DNA from: Campylobacterales bacterium
GTDB lineage: Bacteria; Campylobacterota; Campylobacteria; Campylobacterales; QNZT01
Direction: 5' to 3'
Length of the DNA stretch: 5,573 nt
Assembly: GCA_027081495.1 (NCBI GenBank)
Contig: JALWKJ010000082.1
Location: 1 to 5,573, forward strand
The notes under the pieces were generated by a model. The model worked only from the letters and a program-made list of their open reading frames with translations, had not been told where the DNA came from and did no database searches. A program made the position numbers and the translations under genes. Below are positions 1-5,573 of this stretch, one piece after another. How positions within the stretch are numbered: the first letter of the stretch is position 1; the number at the start of each line of letters is the position of its first letter.

Positions 1-2
1 AT

Positions 3-509
3 AAAGTCTCGTCTGTCATAGGTGAATTTGAATTAAAAAAAGATGAACAAAAACATCCTCTTTTTAGCCCTTTTGAATACGCGAGAGTTATTATAGACGG
101 CGTGGATGCGGGATATATCTCAAGATTGCACTTAAATGCCGAAAAAGAGTTCGATCTTCCAAAAACATATGTTTGCGAAATCGATTTTAAAAGCTTGAAA
201 GATGAAATCGTAAAAGCGAAAAACTATTCAAAATTTCCAATGCTAAGCAGAGACCTCTCTTTGCTGGTGCCAAAAAAGATTTCGTTTGGGAAAATAAGAG
301 AAAACTTAAACGATAAGCTGCCAAAAGAGATAAAATCGTTTTATCCTATAGATGTTTATGAAAATGAAGAGCTTGGGGAGTTTTTGAGCTTAACGGTTAG
401 GTTTGAAATAGGTTCAAACGAGAAAACTCTAAATGAAGATGAGATCAACTCTATCGTTGAAAAGATTCTTGATATTTTAAAAAAGAGCTTGGATATAGGA
501 ATAAGATGA
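3..509 (+). CDS. pheT: Phenylalanine--tRNA ligase beta subunit, C-terminal part (5' end outside window)
   Basis: The reading frame is open from the left edge and gives the last 168 residues of PheT, the beta subunit of the cytosolic alpha2-beta2 enzyme that charges tRNA-Phe. Fragment residues 1-65 match the end of the beta core, with the G-V-D-A-G-Y-I-S-R-L-H-L stretch (about 33-44) at the place of the family's G-x-x-G-x-x-x-x-L-H-P pattern. Residues from about 77 form the C-terminal ferredoxin-fold anticodon-binding domain. It begins with the hallmark F-P-M-L-S-R-D-L-S-L-L-V, where R-D is the family signature, and ends with the usual acidic helix before the stop. A GTG at 102 is internal, because the frame continues upstream without a stop and with PheT-like sequence. 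The TGA (507-509) overlaps the aroA ATG in an ATGA junction, so the two are probably translationally coupled. The PheS subunit and the N-terminal PheT domains lie outside the window. The assignment is secure. Confidence 0.95.
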   Translation, partial: KVSSVIGEFELKKDEQKHPLFSPFEYARVIIDGVDAGYISRLHLNAEKEFDLPKTYVCEIDFKSLKDEIVKAKNYSKFPMLSRDLSLLVPKKISFGKIRENLNDKLPKEIKSFYPIDVYENEELGEFLSLTVRFEIGSNEKTLNEDEINSIVEKILDILKKSLDIGIR

Positions 510-1795
510 GTTTTTTGGTAGTAAAAAGAGCAAAAAGTTTTAAAATAGATTTATCGGATATAGCCTCCGATAAATCTATTTCGCATAGGTGCGCCATATT
601 TTCGCTTTTAAGCGATGGAGCTTCAGTTATAAGAAATTATTTGATGGCTGAAGATACTCTAGCTACTCTTGAAATAGTAAAAAAATTGGGTGCTAAGGTA
701 GAATTTTTTGACGATTTTATAAAAATCACTCCACCTATCAAGATAAATGAGCCTCCGGCTATTCTTGATTGCGGAAATTCCGGAACCGCGATTCGTCTGT
801 TTATGGGATTTTTAGCTTCAAAAGAGGGATTTTTCGTACTATTTGGAGACGAGTATTTATGCAGACGACCGATGAAAAGGATCTCTAAACCTCTTAAAAG
901 TATAGGCGCTTTGATCGACGGTAGAGAAGATGCGAATTTCGCTCCTATCTCTATTCGCGGGGTAAAAAATCTAGAAGGCTTTGAGTATGAATCGAAAATC
1001 GCTTCGGCTCAAGTAAAAAGCGCGATGATACTCGCCGCTTTAAATGCTTCAAAAGCCTCTTCTTACACGGAACCCCATCTTAGCCGAGATCATTCGGAGA
1101 GAATGTTAAAAGCGATGGGGGCGTCTATTTTAAGTGAAAATAACAGCATAAAAATCGAGCCTTTAAAAAAACCGCTTGATCCTTTGGATATTAGGATCCC
1201 TTCGGATCCTTCAAGCGCGTTTTTCTTTGCCGTAGCGGCGGCTATTGTGGAAAATTCAACGATTAGGATTAAAAATCTATCCTTAAATCCGACGAGAATC
1301 GAAGCCTACAAGGTTTTGCGAAAAATGGGAGCGAATATAGAATTTATAGAAAAAGAGAATAAGTATGAGCCTATAGGCGATATCGTCGTAAAAAATGCGC
1401 CTCTTTCTTGCGTCGAGGTTAATGAAAATATAGCCTGGCTTATTGATGAATTGCCGGCTCTTAGTATAGCGATGGCATACGCTAAGGGGAAAAGCGTCGT
1501 AAAAAATGCGAAAGAGCTTAGGGTAAAAGAGAGCGATAGGATAAAAAGCGTTGTAAGAAATTTAAAAGCATGCGGTATAAAAGCGGATGAGTTTGAAGAC
1601 GGTTATTTTATAGAGGGTTCAAAGATGAGTGAAGCCGTCGTTGACTCCTTCGGCGATCACCGCGTAGCAATGAGTTTTGCCGTAGCGGGGCTTAAATGCG
1701 GTATAAAAATAGAAGATGTGGAGTGCATAAAAACTTCTTTTCCCAACTTTATAGATATTTTATCAAAAATCGCAGAGGTGAATATTGGAGATTAG
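506..1795 (+). CDS. aroA: 3-phosphoshikimate 1-carboxyvinyltransferase (EPSP synthase)
   Basis: This 429-residue protein has normal family length. It transfers the enolpyruvyl group of PEP to shikimate-3-phosphate, the sixth step of the shikimate pathway, in the cytoplasm. Visible motifs are S-D-K-S at 21-24 with R28 (binding both substrates), G-N-S-G-T at 90-94 with R97, R121, S-A-Q-V-K at 167-171, R-D-H-S-E at 194-198, N-P-T-R at 261-264, catalytic D314, K-E-S-D-R at 341-345 (E342, R345) and G-D-H-R at 383-386. S-F-P stands at 411-413 where E. coli has K-T-F. S-A-Q-x-K, R-x-H-S-E and N-x-T-R are class II-type signatures, yet position 93 is Gly as in glyphosate-sensitive enzymes. The ATG at 506 follows TAGGA (496-500) with 5 nt spacing. 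It overlaps the pheT stop by 4 nt, and the 3' end overlaps ispH by 11 nt. A perfect inverted repeat lies in codons 13-26. The assignment is secure from motifs; glyphosate response is inference only. Confidence 0.97.
   Translation: MSFLVVKRAKSFKIDLSDIASDKSISHRCAIFSLLSDGASVIRNYLMAEDTLATLEIVKKLGAKVEFFDDFIKITPPIKINEPPAILDCGNSGTAIRLFMGFLASKEGFFVLFGDEYLCRRPMKRISKPLKSIGALIDGREDANFAPISIRGVKNLEGFEYESKIASAQVKSAMILAALNASKASSYTEPHLSRDHSERMLKAMGASILSENNSIKIEPLKKPLDPLDIRIPSDPSSAFFFAVAAAIVENSTIRIKNLSLNPTRIEAYKVLRKMGANIEFIEKENKYEPIGDIVVKNAPLSCVEVNENIAWLIDELPALSIAMAYAKGKSVVKNAKELRVKESDRIKSVVRNLKACGIKADEFEDGYFIEGSKMSEAVVDSFGDHRVAMSFAVAGLKCGIKIEDVECIKTSFPNFIDILSKIAEVNIGD
543..581. repeat. Perfect 16-bp inverted repeat with 7-nt loop inside aroA
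   Basis: The left arm AAATAGATTTATCGGA (543-558) is the exact reverse complement of the right arm TCCGATAAATCTATTT (566-581). The loop is TATAGCC (559-565). Pairing stops at 542/582 on the outside and at 559/565 on the inside. Four of the 16 pairs are G-C. The element starts 37 nt after the A of the aroA ATG. The right arm encodes the conserved S-D-K-S-I-S of the active site, while the left arm encodes the less constrained K-I-D-L-S-D before it. There is no T-run straight after either arm, so it does not look like an intrinsic terminator. It could act as an mRNA hairpin, as a protein-binding palindrome, or be a by-product of strand-switching during replication. The structure is certain; any function is inference. 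Confidence 0.9.
1774..1780 (+). promoter_or_regulatory. Ribosome binding site deciding the TTG start of ispH
   Basis: AGAGGTG at 1774-1780 lies inside the end of aroA. Its GG pair is 6 nt before the TTG at 1785. No in-frame ATG or GTG stands near the expected IspH N-terminus, and a start at this TTG puts the first cluster-binding cysteine at residue 12, as in E. coli. This site therefore supports TTG initiation. Confidence 0.7.
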
Positions 1796-2615
1796 ATTAG
1801 CTGAAAATTACGGTTTTTGTTTCGGTGTGAAAAGAGCGATCGATATAGCCGAAAAGTCGAAAAACGCTTCGACATACGGTCCTTTGATTCATAATAAAGA
1901 AGAGATAAACAGGCTTGAAAAAAACTTCAATGTCAAAACGGCTCATGATATAAAAAAACTCAGCCAAAGCGATAAAGTGATCATTCGAACTCACGGAATC
2001 GTTAAAGAGGAGTTAAAAGAGCTTCAAAAAAGCGGTAAGCAGATAGTAGATGCGACCTGTCCTTTTGTAACGAAACCGCAGCAAATAGTTCATAAAATGA
2101 GTGAAGAGGGGTATAGAGTCATAATATTCGGCGACGAAAACCATCCCGAGGTAAAAGGGGTGAAAAGTTATGCGATCAATGAACCGATTGTCGTCATATC
2201 CGTTGATGAATTAAAAGATCAATATTTAAGCTCCAAAGTCGCGGTTGTTTCTCAAACCACCAGAAAGATAGCCGAATTTATGAAAATAGTTAATTTTTTG
2301 ATCGAAAATGTCAAAGAAGTAAGAGTTTTTAATACAATTTGCAACGCGACTTTCGAAAATCAAGACGCCGCATATAAGCTCTCAAAAGAGGCTGATGTCA
2401 TGATAGTAATCGGCGGTAAAAACTCTTCAAATACCAAACAGCTTTATACGATAGCGAGTTTAAATTGTAAAGAGAGCTATCTGATTGAAACGCAAAACGA
2501 GCTAAAAGAGGAGTGGTTTGAAGGCAAAAAGATTTGCGGCATTACGGCAGGCGCTTCTACGCCGGATTGGATCATAGAAAATATCATTGAAAGAATAAGA
2601 AAAATTTCTGTATAA
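1785..2615 (+). CDS. ispH: 4-hydroxy-3-methylbut-2-enyl diphosphate reductase
   Basis: IspH (LytB) carries out the last step of the MEP isoprenoid pathway, reducing HMBPP to IPP and DMAPP with an oxygen-sensitive iron-sulphur cluster in the cytoplasm. The 276-residue protein is at the short end of the family, as expected for the compact form without C-terminal extension. The three cluster cysteines are C12 (G-F-C-F-G-V), C92 (D-A-T-C-P-F-V) and C186 (N-T-I-C-N-A-T). Diphosphate and proton-relay residues are H36, H70 (R-T-H-G), H120 and E122 (E-N-H-P-E-V-K-G). S-Q-T-T is at 156-159, S-S-N at 214-216 and A-G-A-S-T-P at 255-260. The TTG start gives an 11-nt overlap with aroA, so translation is probably coupled. 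The 3' end carries the likely rpsA promoter, whose -10 hexamer covers the TAA stop. The sequence closely resembles the Campylobacter enzyme as I remember it. Identity is secure; the start is very likely. Confidence 0.96.
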   Translation: MEIRLAENYGFCFGVKRAIDIAEKSKNASTYGPLIHNKEEINRLEKNFNVKTAHDIKKLSQSDKVIIRTHGIVKEELKELQKSGKQIVDATCPFVTKPQQIVHKMSEEGYRVIIFGDENHPEVKGVKSYAINEPIVVISVDELKDQYLSSKVAVVSQTTRKIAEFMKIVNFLIENVKEVRVFNTICNATFENQDAAYKLSKEADVMIVIGGKNSSNTKQLYTIASLNCKESYLIETQNELKEEWFEGKKICGITAGASTPDWIIENIIERIRKISV

Positions 2616-2616
2616 T
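2587..2616 (+). promoter_or_regulatory. Predicted sigma70-type promoter for rpsA
   Basis: TTGAAA at 2587-2592 (5 of 6 to the -35 consensus) and TATAAT at 2611-2616 (6 of 6 to the -10 consensus) are separated by 18 nt. A stretch rich in A and T lies between them. Transcription would start near 2622-2624 and give a leader of about 30 nt before the rpsA ATG. The -10 box overlaps the ispH stop codon at 2613-2615. Independent transcription would suit rpsA, since S1 is needed in far larger amounts than IspH. The site is predicted from sequence only. Confidence 0.65.
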
Positions 2617-2642
2617 AGGTCAAAATTAAAAAAATTGTGCAA

Positions 2643-2647
2643 AAGGA
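2643..2647 (+). promoter_or_regulatory. Ribosome binding site deciding the ATG start of rpsA
   Basis: AAGGA at 2643-2647 is 5 nt before ATG 2653. The in-frame TTG at 2635 lies upstream of this site and has only A/T-rich sequence before it. The GTG at 2650 is just 2 nt away from it. The site therefore favours ATG 2653 over the longer frame from 2635. Confidence 0.7.
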
Positions 2648-2652
2648 TAGTG

Positions 2653-4350
2653 ATGTTAAACGAGGCGGGCTCAAAAGCTCATAGTAAAAGTGCCATCGAG
2701 GCGATGGAAATAGGTGATGAAGATGATTTTGCATCGATGTTTGAAGCGTCGATTAAAGAGGAAAAAGGCGGAAATATCGTCGAAGGCGTCATAGTTGCGG
2801 ATAAGCCGGAAGAAAATAGTATTTTAGTAGATGTAGGCAAGAAGCAAGAGGGCATACTAAGACGAGATGAGATTCTCGATGAAAACGGAGAACTCCTTTT
2901 TAAAACAGGCGACAAAATCACGGTTATGATCACCGGATATAGAAACGAGCGTCCCGGTCTCTCATATAAAAAAGCTTTAAGAACGAAAAAAGTTGAAGAT
3001 TTTATAAAAAGTTATGATCCGCAAGGCGAACCGGTCATATTGGAAGGGAAAATTATAGGTAAAAACAAAGGCGGTTTTATCGTTGAAAGCGATGAAGGAA
3101 TTGAAGTGTTTTTACCAAAATCTCAGGCTTATCTTAAGGATACGAAAGCGACTATCGGTAAGAAGGTAAAACTTCAGGTTTTAAAAGTCGATAAAGAGAG
3201 TAACTCCGTCGTAGGTTCCAGAAAAGTTTTGATAGAAGCCGAAAGAGCAAATAAAAAAGAGATTATAGATTCTCTTTTCGCAAGTGACGAGCCGAAAGAG
3301 GGCGTAATAAAAAAGATCACAAGTTACGGTATGTTTGTTGATGTAGGAGGAGTTGACGGACTTGTTCATTATAGCGAGATAAGCTATAAAGGACCGGTAA
3401 ATCCTTCAAAACTTTACGAAGAGGGTGAAGTAGTGCCCGTTAAAGCGATCGGGTACGATGAAGCCAAAAGGCACTTGTCGCTTTCCATAAAGGCGGCTAC
3501 TCCAAATCCATGGGATGATCTTCAAGAGCAGCTTGAAGTCGGCGACGCCGTAAAAGTGCAAGTTAGCAATATCGAGCCGTATGGAGTTTTTGTGGATCTT
3601 GGAAACGATGTAGAGGGATTTCTTCATGTATCGGAAATATCTTGGGATAAAAATATAAAACATCCGAAAGATTATCTTGAGGTAGGAGAAGAGATCGATG
3701 TCGAAATCGTTGAGATGGATTTTGAGAAACAAAAACTTCGCGTATCTTTGAAAAATGTTTTACCCAAACCTTTTGACGAATTTAAGAAAACTCACAAAAA
3801 CGGAGATATAGTAAAAGGCGTCGTGACTACTATTACCGACTTTGGAGCTTTCGTGAAAATAGGTTCGGTAGAGGGGCTTCTTCATAACGAAGATGTATCT
3901 TGGGATAGAAGCGTAAAGGCGAAAGGTCTTTTAAAAGAGGGTGACGAAGTAGAAGTTAAAATCGTTAGAATCGATCATGATAATGAAAAAATTTCGCTCA
4001 GTAAAAAGGATCTTGAAGAGAGTCCTATAGAAAAATTCGCCAAAAATCATAAGCCGAACGAAATAGTAAAGGCAAAAGTCAGAGATATAAAAGATTTCGG
4101 TGTTTTTGTAGAGCTTGAAGACGGCGTTGACGCCTTGATTCGTCATGAAGATCTAGGCGAGAAAAAAGCCGAAGATCTCGAAATAGGGGAAGAGCTAGAA
4201 GCGGCGATCTCTTTTATAGATGTTGAAAAAAACAGAATAAGACTATCGGTTAAAAAAGTTTCACGAATAAAAGAGAAAGAAGCGTTGAATTCATACAACG
4301 ATGATACTAAAACGACTCTCGGGGATGTTCTAAAAGATCAGCTTAGGTAA
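2653..4350 (+). CDS. rpsA: 30S ribosomal protein S1
   Basis: S1 binds mRNA on the 30S subunit and helps unwind and place it for initiation. The 565-residue protein has six S1 (OB-fold) repeats at about 40-107, 126-194, 213-281, 297-368, 384-453 and 468-536, the number usual in proteobacterial-type S1. Repeats 3 to 6 show the RNA-binding pattern best: Y-G-M-F-V-D-V (225-231), Y-G-V-F-V-D-L (310-316), F-G-A-F-V-K-I (397-403) and F-G-V-F-V-E-L (482-488), three of them followed by G-L-V-H, G-F-L-H or G-L-L-H; repeat 6 has A-L-I-R-H. Repeats 1 and 2 are more divergent, as expected for the part that in E. coli contacts the ribosome through S2. An acidic N-terminal lead of about 40 residues and a short C-terminal tail flank them. 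The start is chosen for the AAGGA before ATG 2653; TTG 2635 would add six residues. A promoter lies just upstream. Identity is secure; start confidence is about 0.8. Confidence 0.95.
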   Translation: MLNEAGSKAHSKSAIEAMEIGDEDDFASMFEASIKEEKGGNIVEGVIVADKPEENSILVDVGKKQEGILRRDEILDENGELLFKTGDKITVMITGYRNERPGLSYKKALRTKKVEDFIKSYDPQGEPVILEGKIIGKNKGGFIVESDEGIEVFLPKSQAYLKDTKATIGKKVKLQVLKVDKESNSVVGSRKVLIEAERANKKEIIDSLFASDEPKEGVIKKITSYGMFVDVGGVDGLVHYSEISYKGPVNPSKLYEEGEVVPVKAIGYDEAKRHLSLSIKAATPNPWDDLQEQLEVGDAVKVQVSNIEPYGVFVDLGNDVEGFLHVSEISWDKNIKHPKDYLEVGEEIDVEIVEMDFEKQKLRVSLKNVLPKPFDEFKKTHKNGDIVKGVVTTITDFGAFVKIGSVEGLLHNEDVSWDRSVKAKGLLKEGDEVEVKIVRIDHDNEKISLSKKDLEESPIEKFAKNHKPNEIVKAKVRDIKDFGVFVELEDGVDALIRHEDLGEKKAEDLEIGEELEAAISFIDVEKNRIRLSVKKVSRIKEKEALNSYNDDTKTTLGDVLKDQLR

Positions 4351-4353
4351 TTT

Positions 4354-4620
4354 ATGCCAAAGAAATACCACTATATCACTATTGCGTTCTTGGCAATCGC
4401 AACGGTGATTTCGGTGGTTCTTATATATAGATTCATTTCAATCGAGCAGGATTACTTGCATGTTCGAAACAACGATGTGAATTTTTCGGATATTTTAGCT
4501 ATCATAAAAGAGACTGATCAAAGCGATAGCTGGATATACAAAATGTATCTTCATAAAAAACAAAGCAGCTTCTCTTATCCGCGAACCGTCTATCATATAA
4601 AACTTAATTCAGGGGAATAA
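4354..4620 (+). CDS. Small single-pass membrane protein of unknown function
   Basis: I do not recognise a named family. The 88-residue product begins with two lysines (K3, K4), followed by one hydrophobic segment at about 8-28, read here as an uncleaved membrane anchor or signal anchor. The last 60 or so residues are polar, with no cysteines and no motif I can name, and would face the periplasm by the positive-inside rule. An AGG at 4345-4347 inside the last codons of rpsA, 6 nt before the ATG, is a plausible ribosome site. The gene begins 3 nt after the rpsA stop and its TAA directly abuts the serA ATG, so it must be co-transcribed with them. I recall that C. jejuni has a small putative periplasmic protein gene (Cj0892c) at the same place, which supports it being a real, conserved gene. 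A function in serine synthesis or translation cannot be inferred from position alone. Confidence 0.8.
   Translation: MPKKYHYITIAFLAIATVISVVLIYRFISIEQDYLHVRNNDVNFSDILAIIKETDQSDSWIYKMYLHKKQSSFSYPRTVYHIKLNSGE
4611..4616 (+). promoter_or_regulatory. Ribosome binding site of serA
   Basis: AGGGGA at 4611-4616 lies 4 nt before the serA ATG at 4621, within the last codons of the small membrane protein gene. It is the strongest Shine-Dalgarno match in the window, and the direct stop-to-start junction suggests that translation continues from the upstream gene. Confidence 0.7.
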
Positions 4621-5573
4621 ATGCAAACCAAAAAAATAATTGTCTGTGATAAAATTCATCAAAAAGGATTGGATCTGTTGGCGTCTCAAAGAGATATGGA
4701 GTATCTTGACGCTTCGGATATGGATAAAGAAAAGCTTTTGGAGATTATCGGCGAGTATGATATCGCGATTACCAGAAGTTCAACGGATGTAGATGAAAAT
4801 TTTCTTCAAAAAGCCGACAATATAAAAGCGATCGTAAGAGCCGGAGTGGGCGTTGATAATGTAGATATCGAAGGATGCAGCAAAAAAGGCATTATCGTTA
4901 TGAATGTGCCTACCGCCAACACGATCGCCGCCGTCGAACTGACGATGGCGCATATGCTCAGTTGCGCTAGAAGTTTTCCAAACGCGAACAATCACCTAAA
5001 ACTTGATCGCATATGGAAAAGGGAAAAATGGTACGGTATAGAGCTTAAAGATAAAAAGCTCGGGATTATAGGTTTTGGAAATATCGGAAGTAGAGTCGCT
5101 AAAAGGGCGCTGTGTTTCGAAATGGATGTGATAACTTATGATCCGTATATAGATCCGGCAAAAGCAATCGATATGGGAGTCGCTTATACCAAGAATTTTG
5201 ACGATATCCTAAATTGTGATTTTATAACTATTCATACTCCGAAAAATAAAGAGACGATCGATATGATAAGTTTTAAAGAGATTGAAAAAATGAAAGAGGG
5301 AGTTCGTCTCATAAACTGCGCTAGAGGCGGTTTATATAATGAAGAGGCTCTATATGAAGGGATAAAAAATAAAAAGATAGCATATGCCGGGATAGATGTT
5401 TTTACGAAAGAACCGGCTATCGATAACAAGCTTTTGGATCTTGAAAATATTTCAGTTACACCGCATTTAGGCGCGAATACTTACGAATCACAAGAAAAAA
5501 TCGCTACTCAAGCGGTAGAACAGGCTATAAACGCCGCAAGAGGCGCTAGTTACCCAAACGCTTTAAATCTTCC
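4621..5573 (+). CDS. serA: D-3-phosphoglycerate dehydrogenase, N-terminal 317 residues (3' end outside window)
   Basis: SerA oxidises 3-phosphoglycerate to 3-phosphohydroxypyruvate with NAD+, the first committed step of serine synthesis, in the cytoplasm. The frame stays open to the right edge. The substrate-binding segment V-R-A-G-V-G-V-D-N is at 72-80. The Rossmann motif G-F-G-N-I-G is at 151-156, with D174 at the end of the next strand indicating NAD rather than NADP. The 2-hydroxyacid dehydrogenase catalytic residues are R235 (N-C-A-R-G-G), E264 (D-V-F-T-K-E-P) and H282 (T-P-H-L-G-A). T-P-H-L-G-A is followed by N286 where many relatives have Ser; as I recall, Campylobacter SerA also has Asn here. 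The long C-terminal domains (ASB and ACT) of the roughly 525-residue type would follow outside the window. The segment after 313 (P-N-A-L-N-L) is consistent with entry into that region, and I infer the long form from lineage. The ATG directly follows the previous stop and has a strong ribosome site. Confidence 0.95.
   Translation, partial: MQTKKIIVCDKIHQKGLDLLASQRDMEYLDASDMDKEKLLEIIGEYDIAITRSSTDVDENFLQKADNIKAIVRAGVGVDNVDIEGCSKKGIIVMNVPTANTIAAVELTMAHMLSCARSFPNANNHLKLDRIWKREKWYGIELKDKKLGIIGFGNIGSRVAKRALCFEMDVITYDPYIDPAKAIDMGVAYTKNFDDILNCDFITIHTPKNKETIDMISFKEIEKMKEGVRLINCARGGLYNEEALYEGIKNKKIAYAGIDVFTKEPAIDNKLLDLENISVTPHLGANTYESQEKIATQAVEQAINAARGASYPNALNL

Noticed and set aside
1193..1210. 7-bp inverted repeat AGGATCC-CTTC-GGATCCT in aroA
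   Set aside because: It consists of two copies of the self-complementary GGATCC, is short, and encodes the conserved R-I-P-S-D-P stretch, so chance plus protein constraint explains it.
1570..1708. 13-bp direct repeat ATGCGGTATAAAA at 1570-1582 and 1696-1708 in aroA
   Set aside because: Both copies encode C-G-I-K in unrelated parts of the enzyme and stand alone, with no array or flanking element.
1856..1873. 6-bp hairpin GTCGAA-AAACGC-TTCGAC in early ispH
   Set aside because: Six pairs with a 6-nt loop are expected by chance several times in a window of this size, and no start, stop or T-run lies next to it.
2477..2933. Two overlapping - strand open frames (2477-2734 and 2679-2933) across the ispH-rpsA junction
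   Set aside because: They mirror the coding frames of ispH and rpsA, and their Ser/Leu/Pro-rich products look like complement artefacts with no family resemblance.
3406..3732. 108-codon open frame on the - strand inside rpsA
   Set aside because: It lies entirely antisense to well-supported S1 domains, its product is a low-complexity Phe/Ile/Tyr-rich sequence typical of a shadow of Lys/Glu-rich coding DNA, and it resembles no family I know.
4596..4601. TATAAA as a possible -10 box before serA
   Set aside because: No -35-like hexamer lies at the right distance, and such AT-rich hexamers are common here; read-through from rpsA explains serA expression.
4780..5429. Several - strand open frames of 61-71 codons opposite serA
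   Set aside because: All are antisense to clear SerA motifs, including the substrate-binding segment and the catalytic arginine, and have no independent support.
1..5573. Mobile elements, CRISPR arrays, tRNA genes, defence genes or a novel multi-gene system
   Set aside because: No transposase, integrase, terminal repeats, spaced repeats or tRNA-like folds are seen; all the sequence is used by collinear genes, all but one of them recognised housekeeping genes, with gaps under 40 nt.

Overview
The window is an ordinary, densely packed stretch of bacterial chromosome, with every gene on the + strand. Gene order and protein sequences point to a member of the Campylobacterota, most likely Campylobacter or a close relative. 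From memory, the order pheT-aroA-ispH-rpsA-small membrane protein-serA matches Campylobacter jejuni, and the IspH and SerA sequences look strongly Campylobacter-like. The DNA is AT-rich but seems less extreme than C. jejuni. I cannot fix the genus from the sequence alone.

Layout: the 3' end of pheT (phenylalanyl-tRNA synthetase beta, to 509) overlaps aroA (EPSP synthase, 506-1795) by 4 nt. AroA overlaps ispH (HMBPP reductase, 1785-2615, TTG start) by 11 nt. After a 37-nt gap comes rpsA (six-domain ribosomal protein S1, best start ATG 2653, to 4350). A short gene for an unrecognised single-pass membrane protein follows (4354-4620). SerA (phosphoglycerate dehydrogenase) then begins immediately at 4621 and runs off the right edge at about residue 317. 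No stretch without a gene exceeds 40 bases.

The genes are housekeeping functions without a shared pathway: tRNA charging, shikimate pathway, MEP isoprenoid pathway, translation initiation and serine synthesis. The overlaps suggest a single operon with translational coupling. A good sigma70-type promoter (TTGAAA, 18-nt spacer, TATAAT) lies over the 3' end of ispH and probably gives rpsA and the genes after it an independent start.

I found no new biological system. The most unexpected structure is a perfect 16-bp inverted repeat with a 7-nt loop (543-581) inside the beginning of aroA. Its right arm encodes the conserved substrate-binding S-D-K-S motif. Smaller points are the small membrane protein fixed between rpsA and serA, and the AroA motif set, which is class II-like but keeps the glycine normally associated with glyphosate sensitivity.
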